This document shows, one piece after another, positions 19,527-29,159 of a DNA stretch of 64,000 nt (the stretch's first letter is position 1; every line of letters starts with the position of its first letter). Where the stretch lies: contig OZ024759.1 of NCBI GenBank assembly GCA_964016885.1, positions 3,917,546-3,981,545 of the forward strand, given 5' to 3'. The translations under genes were made by a program, and so were the position numbers. This DNA comes from Eledone cirrhosa. Taxonomy: Eukaryota > Mollusca > Cephalopoda > Octopoda > Eledonidae. A model generated the notes under the pieces. It was given only the letters and a program-made list of their open reading frames with translations. It was not told the DNA's origin and searched no databases.

Positions 19527-21240
19527 AGTGGTGGTGGTGGTGGTAATGGAGGTGGTGGTGGTAGTGGTGGTGCTGGTAGTGGAGGTGGTGGTGGTAGTGG
19601 TGGTGGTGGTCGATGTGGTGGTGGCAGTGGTGGTGGTAGTGGTAGTGGTGGTGGTGGTGGTAGTGGTAGTGGTGGTGGTGGTAGTGGTGGTAGTGGTGTG
19701 GTAGTGGTGGTGGTATTAGTGGTGGTGGTAGTGGTGGTGGTGGTGGTGGTGGTAGTGGAGGTGGTGGTGGTAGTGGTGGTGGTAGTAGTGGTGGTAGTGG
19801 TGGTGGTGGTGGTGGTAGTGGTGGTAGTGGTGGTGGTGGTAGTGGTGGTGGTGGTGGTAGTTGAGGTGGTGGTGGTGGTGGTAGTAGAGGTGGTGGTGGT
19901 GGAGGTGGTGGTAGTGGAGGTGGTGGTGGTGGTGGTAGTGGTGGTGGTGGTGGTGTTGGTGGTAGTGGAGGTGGTGGTGGTAGTGGTGGTGGCGGTAGTG
20001 GTGGAGGTGGTGGTAGTGGTGGTGGTGGTGATGGAGGTGGTGGTGGTGTTAGTGGTGGTAGTGGTAGTGGTGGTGGTGGTGGTGGTGGTGGTGGTAGTGG
20101 TGGTGGTGATGGTGGTGGTAGTGATGGTGGTGGTAGTGGTGGTGGTAATGGCAGTCGTGGTAGTGATGGTGATGGTGGTGGTGGTAGTGGTGGTGGTGGT
20201 CGATGTGGTGGTGGTGGCGGTAGTGATGGTGGTGGTAGTGGTTGTAGTAATGGCAGTGGTGGTAGTGGAGGTGGTGGTGATGGTGGTGGTGGTAGTGGTG
20301 GTGGTAGTGGTGGTGGTGGTGGTGGTAGTGGTGGTGGTGGTGGTGGTGGTGGTGGTAGTGGTGGTAGTGGTGGTGGTGGTAGTGATGGTAGTGGTGGTGG
20401 TAGTGGTGGTAGTGGTGGTGGTAGTGGTGGTGGTGGTGGTAGTGGTGGTGGTGTTGGTAGTGGAGGTGGTGGTGGTAGTGGTGGTGGTGGTAGTAGAGGT
20501 GGTGGTGGTGGAGGTGGTGGTAGTGGAGGTGGTGGTGGTGGTGGTGGTGGTGGTTGAGGTGGTAGTGGTGGTAGTGGTGGTGGTAGTGGTCGTGGTGGTG
20601 GTGGTGGTGGTAGTGGTAGTGGAGGTGGTGGTGGAGGTGGTGGTGGTGGTAGTGGTGGTGGTAGTGGTGGTGGTGGTGGTAGTGGTGGAGGTGGTGGTGG
20701 TGATGGAGGTGGTGGTGGTGTTAGTGGTGGTAGTGGTGGTGGTGGTAGTGGTGGTGGTGGTGGTGGTGGTGGTGGTGGTGGTGGTGGTAGTGGTGGTAGT
20801 GGTAGTGGTGGTGGTGGTAGTGGTGGTGGTGATGGTGGTGGTGGTGATGGTGGTGGTAGTGATGGTGGTGGTAGTGGTTGTAGTAATGGCAGTGGTTGTA
20901 GTGGTGGTGGTAATGGCAGTGGTGGTAGTTGAGGTGATGGTGATGGTGGTGGTGGTAGTGGTGGTGGTGGTGGTGGTGGCGGTAGTGATGGTGGTGGTAG
21001 TGGTTGTAGTAATGGCAGTGGTGGTAGTGGAGATGGTGGTGGTGGTGGTGGTAGTGGTGGTGGTAGTGGTGGTGGTGGTAGTGGTGGTGGTAGTACAGAG
21101 TATGGTGGTGGTGGTGGTGGTGGTTGGTGGTGGTTGTGGAGGTGGTGGGGTTGTGGTGGTGGTTGCAGTGGGAGTTGTGGTGGTTGATAGTGATGTTGGG
21201 TAGTGGTTGCGGTTGTGGTTGTGGTAGTGGTGGTAGTAGT
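19527..21240. repeat. GGT/ACC trinucleotide array, 1.7 kb
   Basis: Nearly pure GGT with AGT, GAT and GTT variants on the plus strand. All three frames stay open on the minus strand for long stretches (T, P/L and H-rich), which is compositional. Confidence 0.97.
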
Positions 21241-21296
21241 GATGATGATGATAATAACAATGATGATATTTATGATGATGATAGTACACCACTTAC

Positions 21297-21434
21297 CTGT
21301 CTGACAGTTGCCACCTTCATATCCAGGAGCACATCCTCCATTAGAGCAGCTACCAGTCTGTGGCTTACATTTACTCTTGTCAGCACAATGACACATGTTT
21401 CGACAGTTTGGTCCAAATTTTCCTCTCTTACATC
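21297..21434 (-). CDS. EGF-like module exon
   Basis: The 138-nt exon has acceptor TTGTAG and donor G|GTAAGT. The module is GCKRGKFGPNCRNMCHCADK to APGYEGGNCQTG with eight cysteines. The intron that follows in gene direction enters a GGT/ACC trinucleotide array after about 55 bp, and the frame from this exon happens to stay open through it for several hundred codons. Confidence 0.9.
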
Positions 21435-21469
21435 CTACAAATCAATCAATAACAAATATATATTTTGGT

Positions 21470-21793
21470 GTGTATTTGTGTGGCCTTGTGGTAAGGGTGT
21501 TGGACTTACAATCATAATGTCGTGAGTTCTATTCCTCAACTAGGTTGTGTGTTGTGTTCTTGAGCAAAAGTATTTCCATTCATGTTGCTCCAGTATAATA
21601 ATAATTGTTTCTACTTTTGACACAAGGCCAGCAATTACCCAGTACATTACTGGTACTTTATTTTATCGACCCCGTAAGGATGAAAGGCAAAGTTAACCTT
21701 GGTGGGATTTGAACTCGGATCATAAAGGGACGTAACTCTATGCTTCAAAGCATGGCGTCCGACTCTCTACCAATACTGACAATCCACCGCTCC
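21470..21793. mobile_element. Two adjacent SINEs in opposite orientation
   Basis: 21470-21595 is a plus-oriented tRNA head (ggccttgtggtaagggtgtt, cgtgagttctattcctc). 21596-21793 is a minus-oriented copy of the octopus-type SINE (tttatcgaccccgtaaggat, tgggatttgaactcgg). Confidence 0.8.
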
Positions 21794-21807
21794 AGTATAA
21801 TAATAAT

Positions 21808-21992
21808 AATAGTGAAATTATTGTGTACAGTGCTCAGGTGCACTATAACTCATCAAAGGTGCATGTAAAGCACATAGAATAATGAACAAATGTCAGGAAA
21901 ATGAACAGTGTATGAATCATGATAAACATATGTACGTGTGTATGGAGGAGGGATATCAGGTGTAGTGTTGGCGAATTTCAGGAAGCTTGGAG
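21808..21992 (-). mobile_element. LINE C-terminal/3' fragment
   Basis: The same 3' region as at 7117 (attattgtgtacagtgctca, ggatatcaggtgtagtgttg, gcgaatttcaggaagc) in minus orientation, interrupted after LPE. It passes directly into a SINE tail fragment at 21993-22130. Confidence 0.7.
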
Positions 21993-22353
21993 ATCAGTGC
22001 CAGTAATAGCTGGTGATTTAACCTTGGGATGGACTGGTGCCCTGTCCAGGGGAAGTTTTGTATTTTAAGTCACTTCATGCCATAGATAGCACTGGCCTGA
22101 TGACCCTCAGCACTCGAGACACACTTTAGACATTTTTTTGTTTTTGTATATTCAACAGCCCAGTCCTTCTAACTGTCGGTAGGTATCACACTGAGCAGAG
22201 TCCACTGTATTCCCCACACCTGGACAGGATGCTAGTCCATTGCATGGTATTTCACTGCTATATTATTCTATCTACTCCAAAAGTATGACAGAAAAAGTTG
22301 ATTTTGGTGGGATTTGAATACCGTTTTAAAAAAGAACTCAAAATCACAACCCA

Positions 22354-22573
22354 TTAAAACCTTTAGAATTTAAACCGGCCACAATTCTCTCACTTCTTTA
22401 TGTTCAAACCAGCCATAACTGGCTGCTCATACTTATGTTAAGGTATTGTTCTCAAAATAAATAATATCAAAATCTCATAGATTTGATATTATGTGAGATA
22501 ATTATATGAGATAAAGCCTTTACTGTGAAAATATAATAGTGTATATGAAGTAGTGTAAATGCTAAAGGGTTAA
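22354..22573 (-). mobile_element. TTAA-flanked MITE, minus copy
   Basis: TTAA at both ends, with the right terminus gtgtaaatgctaaaggg and the left terminus decayed (ttaaaacctttagaattt). Internal cataattatc-like and attttgagaacaatacc blocks match the other copies. Confidence 0.75.
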
Positions 22574-22574
22574 T

Positions 22575-22794
22575 CTGTAACTCTACTGCCCCTGCTACTC
22601 ACATCTTCCTCATGATCAACATTTAACATTCACTTCCCCTGTAACCAAGAGTGGGATGTGTCAACAGAGACCGACTCAGAACTTAATCGGAGCTACTGAC
22701 CTCTCAGATGTTACTGGATACATTTCATCATGACTGAAGAGGACATTCATCCATTTGTCTGGTAGATTTTCTAAAGAAATAGAACTACAAAAGA
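22575..22794. other. No recognisable feature
   Basis: Unique-looking intron sequence with no signature seen. Confidence 0.4.
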
Positions 22795-22797
22795 GCA

Positions 22798-24478
22798 CAC
22801 ACGTGTCTGACAGGTGCTACCTTATAACCAGGACCACACCATCTACTGTAACACACCTGTCTGACAGGTGCTACCTTATAACCAGGACTACACTATCTAC
22901 TGTAACACACTTGTCTGATAGATGATACCTTATAACCAGGACAACACCATCTACTGTAACACACCTGTCTGACAGGTGCTACCTTATAACCAGGATCACA
23001 CCATCTACTGTAACACACCTGTCTGACAGCTGCTACCTTATAACCAGGACCACACCTTCTACTGTAACACACCTGTCTGATAGATGATACCTTATAACCA
23101 GGACCACACCATCTACTGTAACACACCTGTCTGACAGCTGCTACCTTATAACCAGGACTACACTATCTACTGTAACACACTTGTCTGATAGATGATACCT
23201 TATAACCAGGACCACACCATCTACTGTAACACACCTGTCTGACAGCTGCTACCTTATAACCAGGACCACACCATCTACTGTAACACAACTGTCTGACAGG
23301 TACTACCATATAACCAGGACCACACCATCTACTGTAACACACCTGTCTGACAGCTGCTACCTTATAACCAGGACCACACCATCTACTGTAACACAACTGT
23401 CTGACAGGTGCTACCTTATAACCAGGACCACACCATCTACTGTAACACACCTGTCTGACAGGTGCTACCTTATAACCAGGATCACACCATCTACTGTAAC
23501 ACACCTGTCTGACAGCTGCTACCATATAACCAGGACCACACCATCTACTGTAACACACCTGTCTGACAGGTGCTACATTATAACCAGGACCACACCATCT
23601 ACTGTAACACACGTGTCTGACAGGTGCTACCTTATAACCAGGACCACACCATCTACTGTAACACACCTGTCTGACAAATGCTACTTTATAACCAGGACCA
23701 CACCATCTACTGTAACACACCTGTCTGACAGCTGCTACCTTATAACCAGGACCACACCATCTACTGTAACACACCTGTCTGACAGCTGCTACCTTATAAC
23801 CAGGACTTCACCATCTACTGTAACACACCTGTCTGACAGGTGCTACCTTATAACCAGGACCACACCATCTACTGTAACACACCTGTCTGATAGATGATAC
23901 CTTATAACCAGGATCACACCATCTACTGTAACACACGTGTCTGACAGGTGCTACCTTATAACCAGGACCACACCATCTACTGTAACACACCTGTCTGACA
24001 GGTGCTACCTTATAACCAGGACCACACCATCTACTGTAACACACCTGTCTGACAGGTGCTACCTTATAACCAGGACTTCACCATCTACTGTAACACACCT
24101 GTCTGACAGGTGCTACTTTATAACCAGGACCACACCATCTACTGTAACACACCTGTCTGACAGCTGCTACCTTATAACCAGGACCACACCATCTACTGTA
24201 ACACACCTGTCTGACAGGTGCTACCTTATAACCAGGACCACACCATCTACTGTAACACACCTGTCTGATAGATGATACCTTATAACCAGGATCACACCAT
24301 CTACTGTAACACACGTGTCTGACAGCTGCTACCTTATAACCAGGACCACACCATCTACTGTAACACACCTGTCTGACAGGTGCTACCTTATAACCAGGAC
24401 TTCACCATCTACTGTAACACACTTGTCTGACAGGTGCTACCTTATAACCAGGCCACACCATGTACTGTAACACACCTG
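22798..24478 (-). repeat. 54-bp minisatellite derived from an EGF-module exon
   Basis: About 31 units; on the minus strand each reads (V)CYSRWCGPGYKVAxVRQ. It matches the last part of a module exon: CYS(G)GCxxGY is conserved, then a small deletion has replaced EGSNCQTG. Each unit contains GTCAGACAG|GTGTGTTA, the exon-end and donor position of the parent relic at 24476. Unit length is a multiple of three, so frames of 77-203 codons exist between stops. Confidence 0.9.
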
Positions 24479-24574
24479 TCTGATAGATGATACCTTATAA
24501 CCAGGAACACACCTTCCACTGGAACACACACCTGTCTCTGTCTTACACCTACTATCATCTTGACTAAATATATT
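24476..24574 (-). pseudogene. EGF-like half-exon relic, founder of the 54-bp array
   Basis: The minus strand reads DDSRCKTETGVCSSGRCVPGYK, then VSSIRQ in place of EGSNCQTG after a small deletion in the GAAGGTAGCAAC stretch. The donor equivalent is CAG|GTGTGT. The first module half is absent. Its last ~54 nt, from the GVC/GRC region to the donor, is the unit that continues 3' as the minisatellite. Confidence 0.7.
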
Positions 24575-24594
24575 AAGTAGCAAACAAAGCTTAC

Positions 24595-24732
24595 CTGTCT
24601 GACAGTTGCTACCTTCATAACCAGCAGTACATCCTCCTCTAGAACACACACCTGTCTGTTTGTTACATTTACTGTTGTCAACACAGTGACATGTGTTGCC
24701 ACAGTTGGCTCCAAATTTTCCATTTCTACAGA
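24595..24732 (-). CDS. EGF-like module exon
   Basis: The 138-nt exon has acceptor CCACAG and donor G|GTAAGC. The module is VCRNGKFGANCGNTCHCVDN to [12 protein letters not shown] with eight cysteines. Next to it, in gene direction, are a half-exon relic and then the 54-bp minisatellite derived from such an exon. Confidence 0.9.
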
Positions 24733-24804
24733 CTGTGGAAATAAAAATATGAGAACAATGACAATAACAACAACATATAACACTATACAAGATAATGCTT
24801 TCTG

Positions 24805-24915
24805 ATTTAGGCACAAGGCCAGCAATTTTAGGGGAGGAGAAAATCAATTAAATCGACCCCAGTGTGTGACTGGTACTTCATTTTATCAACCCTGTTGGGA
24901 TGAAAGGGATAGCTA
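24805..24915 (-). mobile_element. Partial octopus-type SINE
   Basis: Only the 3' body is present (aggcacaaggccagcaattt, atcgaccccagtgtgtgact, ttttatcaaccctgttggga). Confidence 0.65.
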
Positions 24916-25079
24916 CCACAATTCTATCATCTATATTATAGCGTTGTCATCTATACTATATCTATATCATCTGAACTATATTTGTATCATCTTAATTTCC
25001 ATGTTTCTAACACCCATGGATATGCCTACAAAGTCAGAAAACAGCACAGCTCCCATGACTTTCGGAAACATTTTTTCAA

Positions 25080-27880
25080 GCTCCGAGTTGCTGAAGCATG
25101 GAACAAACTACCTGCATCAGTTGTTAGCTGTCGAGACACTACATCCTTTAAAACCTCCATGGAACAAACTACCTGCATCAGTTGTTAGCTGTCGAGACAC
25201 TACATCCTTTAAAACCTCCATGGAACAAACTACCTGCATCAGTTGTTCGCTGTCGAGACACTGCATCCTTTAAAACCTCCATGGAACAAACTACCTGCAT
25301 CAGTTGTTAGCTGTCGAGACACTACATCCTTTAAAACCTCCATGGAACAAACTACCTGCATCAGTTGTTAGCTGTCGAGACACATCCTTTAAAACCTCCA
25401 TGGAACAAACTACTTGCATCAGTTGTTAGCTGTCGAGACACTACATCCTTTAAAACCTCCATGGAACAAACTACCTGCATTAGTTGTTAGCTGTCGAGAC
25501 ACTATATCCTTTAAAACCTCCATGGAACAAACTACCTGCATCAGTTGTTAGCTGTCGAGACACTGCATCCTTTAAAACCTCCATGGAACAAACTACCTGC
25601 ATCAGTTGTTAGCTGTCGAGACACATCCTTTAAAACCTCCATGGAACAAACTACTTGCATCAGTTGTTAGCTGTCGAGACACTACATCCTTTAAAACCTC
25701 CATGGAACAAACTACTTGCATCAGTTGTTAGCTGTCGAGACACTACATCCTTTAAAACCTCCATGGAACAAACTACCTGCATTAGTTGTTAGCTGTCGAG
25801 ACACTACATCCTTTAAAACCTCCATGGAACAAACTACCTGCATCAGTTGTTAGCTGTCGAGACACATCCTTTAAAACCTCCATGGAACAAACTACTTGCA
25901 TCAGTTGTTAGCTGTCGAGACACTACATCCTTTAAAACCTCCATGGAACAAACTACCTGCATTAGTTGTTAGCTGTCGAGACACTATATCCTTTAAAACC
26001 TCCATGGAACAAACTACCTGCATCAGTTGTTAGCTGTCGAGACACTACATCCTTTAAAACCTCCATGGAACAAACTACCTGCATCAGTTGTTAGCTGTCG
26101 AGACACTACATCCTTTAAAACCTCCATGGAACAAACTACCTGCATCAGTTGTTAGCTGTCGAGACACTGCATCCTTTAAAACCTCCATGGAACAAACTAC
26201 CTGCATCAGTTGTTAGCTGTCGAGACACTACATCCTTTAAAACCTCCATGGAACAAACTACCTGCATCAGTTGTTAGCTGTCGAGACACATCCTTTAAAA
26301 CCTCCATGGAACAAACTACTTGCATCAGTTGTTAGCTGTCGAGACACTACATCCTTTAAAACCTCCATGGAACAAACTACCTGCATTAGTTGTTAGCTGT
26401 CGAGACACTATATCCTTTAAAACCTCCATGGAACAAACTACCTGCATCAGTTGTTAGCTGTCGAGACACTGCATCCTTTAAAACCTCCATGGAACAAACT
26501 ACCTGCATCAGTTGTTAGCTGTCGAGACACATCCTTTAAAACCTCCATGGAACAAACTACTTGCATCAGTTGTTAGCTGTCGAGACACTACATCCTTTAA
26601 AACCTCCATGGAACAAACTACCTGCATTAGTTGTTAGCTGTCGAGACACTACATCCTTTAAAACCTCCATGGAACAAACTACCTGCATCAGTTGTTAGCT
26701 GTCGAGACACTACATCCTTTAAAACCTCCATGGAACAAACTACCTGCATCAGTTGTTAGCTGTCGAGATACATCCTTTAAAACCTCCATGGAACAAACTA
26801 CTTGCATCAGTTGTTAGCTGTTGAGACACTACATCCTTTAAAACCTCCATGGAACAAACTACCTGCATCAGTTGTTAGCTGTCGAGACACTACATCCTTT
26901 AAAACCTCCATGGAACAAACTACTTGCATCAGTTGTTAGCTGTTGAGACACTACATCCTTTAAAACCTCCATGGAACAAACTACTTGCATCAGTTGTTAG
27001 CTGTCGAGACACTACATCCTTTAAAACCTCCATGGAACAAACTACCTGCATTAGTTGTTAGCTGTCGAGACACTACATCCTTTAAAACCTCCATGGAACA
27101 AACTACCTGCATCAGTTGTTAGCTGTCGAGACACTACATCCTTTAAAACCTCCATGGAACAAACTACCTGCATCAGTTGTTAGCTGTCGAGATACATCCT
27201 TTAAAACCTCCATGGAACAAACTACTTGCATCAGTTGTTAGCTGTTGAGACACTACATCCTTTAAAACCTCCATGGAACAAACTACCTGCATCAGTTGTT
27301 AGCTGTCGAGACACTACATCCTTTAAAACCTCCATGGAACAAACTACTTGCATCAGTTGTTAGCTGTTGAGACACTACATCCTTTAAAACCTCCATGGAA
27401 CAAACTACTTGCATCAGTTGTTAGCTGTCGAGACACTACATCCTTTAAAACCTCCATGGAACAAACTTCCTGCATCAGTTGTTAGCTGCCGAGACACTGC
27501 ATCCTTTAAAACCTCCATGGAACAAACTCCCTGAATCAGTTGTTAGCTGTCGAGACACATCCTTTAAAACCTCCATGGAACAAACTCCCTGCATCAGTTG
27601 TTAGCTGTCGAGACACTACATCCTTTACAACCTCCATGGAACAAACTACCTGCATCAGTTGTTAGCTGTCGAGACACTACATCCTTTACAACCTCCATGG
27701 AACAAACTACCTGCATCAGTTGTTAGCTGTCGAGACACATCCTTTACAACCTCCATGGAACAAACTACCTGCATCAGTTGTTAGCTGTCGAGACACTACA
27801 TCCTTTACAACCTCCATGGAACAAACTCCCTGCATCAGTTGTTAGCTGTCGAGACACTACATCCTTTAAAACCTCTATGC
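25080..27880. repeat. 61-bp minisatellite grown from a LINE C-terminus
   Basis: About 46 units of catggaacaaactacctgca, tcagttgttagctgtcgaga, cactacatcctttaaaacctc, with 58-bp variants missing cta. The unit is the segment between two CATG sites of the LINE sequence encoding AWNKLPASVVSCRDTTSFKTSM. The undisturbed LINE continues at 27870. Confidence 0.95.
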
Positions 27881-28070
27881 TTCCTGAGATTCGTCAACGC
27901 TGCACCTGATGTCCCCCCCTTCCATACACACGCACACATGTATTTCATGACTCATACACTGTTCCTTTTCTTGACATTTAAACATTATTCTATGTACTAT
28001 ACATGCACCTTTGATGAGTTGTAGTGCACCTGAGCATTGTACACAATAATTTCATTATTATATTATTTTA
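27870..28070 (+). mobile_element. LINE 3' end flanking the array
   Basis: Continues as atgcttcctgagattcgtcaa and the untranslated end with catgactcatacactgtt, gcacctttgatgagttgtag and (ATT)n, as in the intact fragment at 13545. Confidence 0.75.
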
Positions 28071-28221
28071 TACTCCAGTGGTATGACCTAAACTATATAT
28101 AATCCATACTATATCTATACAATCTATATGATTTCCGTAACATCGATATTATGTCTATATACTTGCCGATTCTCTACACTCCATACCAATGTTATACTAT
28201 ATATTCATGTGGCTATGATAT

Positions 28222-28572
28222 CCCCTTTATATTGTAAGCACATAGCTTAGTAGTTAGAGCATTGGCCTTGCAATCGAAAGGTTGTGAGTTCAATTCTCAG
28301 ACCGGGTGATGTGTTGTTTCCTTGAGCAGGACACTTTATTTCACATTGCTCCAGTTTACTCAGTTGTAGAAATGTGATGATAGGGACTGGAGTCCATTAC
28401 ATTCCACTGCAAAGTGGTCCTGGAGGTGCCACGGCAAAAAACACCCAATATTCACTGTAAATGAGGTTGGTGTTAGGAGGGGCATCCAGCTGTAGAAATC
28501 AAGCCAGAATCAGTTTCCGTCCCACCCTTGTAAGCAGGGAAAAGCAGACGTAAAATGATGATGATGATGATT
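28222..28572 (+). mobile_element. tRNA-headed SINE, complete
   Basis: Head 28228-28310: cacatagcttagtagttaga (box A region) and ggttgtgagttcaattctca (box B region). Body: tgttgtttccttgagcagga, ttcacattgctccagtttac, a LINE-like segment (ggtgttaggaggggcatccag). Tail acccttgtaagcagggaaaa with acgtaaaatgatgatgat. The best copy to define the family in this window. Confidence 0.85.
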
Positions 28573-28598
28573 GTAACTCCAAAACAGTTTAAATCTAC

Positions 28599-28714
28599 CT
28601 GTCTCACAGGTGTTACCTTCATAACCAGCACTACACCCTCCACTAAAACACACACCTGTCTCTGTGTTACACCTAGCTGTGTGTTACACCTATTGTCATC
28701 TTGACTCAATATAT
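28599..28714 (-). pseudogene. EGF-like half-exon relic with internal duplication
   Basis: The region begins at the common breakpoint (GATATATTGAGTCAAGATGA), keeps CN then a duplicated TGTAACAC block, and continues FSGGCSAGYEGNTC with a donor-like G|GTAGAT. The first half of the module is missing and the duplication breaks the frame. It pairs with the intact exon 35 bp away at 28749. Confidence 0.65.
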
Positions 28715-28748
28715 CATGTTAGAAACAAAGCTATACTACACCACTTAC

Positions 28749-28886
28749 CTGTCTGACAGTTGCTACCTTCAGAACCAGCAGTACATCCTCTACTAGAACA
28801 CACACCTGTCTGTTTGTTACACCTGTTATTATCAGCACAGTGGCATGTGTGTTTACAGTTAGCTCCAAATTTACCAATGTCACAGG
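28749..28886 (-). CDS. EGF-like module exon
   Basis: The 138-nt exon has acceptor TTACAG and donor G|GTAAGT. The module is ACDIGKFGANCKHTCHCADN to [12 protein letters not shown] with eight cysteines. The usual aromatic residue in GYEG is serine here (TCT for TAT), a small departure at a normally conserved position. Confidence 0.88.
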
Positions 28887-28889
28887 CTG

Positions 28890-29155
28890 TAATATGAAAT
28901 GTAATGTAAACAGTTTGAACAATTTCAAGATATAATATTTACAATTATTAACCTTTTTGATATCAAAATACCTGACACCGATTAACTGTTTTACTCTATA
29001 TATTTATCTAAAAACTTCCCACTAGAGTGTTATGTAAGAACTTTTGTTAGGTTATGTTCCATCCAAAATATTAGTGATGAAAATCTCAGTTATATAACTA
29101 TAGCCCTTCAAATTCTTCATTATATAAAAATTTGTTTAAAATCGTATGCAATATA
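28890..29155. other. Intron sequence, possible decayed TTAA element
   Basis: Begins attattaacctttttgatat; the following minisatellite repeats gtaatgaaagggttaa. The two could be the left and right ends of an old TTAA MITE, but the interior is not recognisable. Confidence 0.3.
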
Positions 29156-29159
29156 TTTC

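Noticed and set aside
18470..21292. 940-codon open frame on the minus strand (T-, P- and H-rich)
   Set aside because: Produced by a trinucleotide array and a 17-bp minisatellite; all frames look alike in composition.
28228..28310. tRNA gene
   Set aside because: Box A and box B-like motifs are present but the cloverleaf is degenerate and the segment is the head of a repeated SINE.
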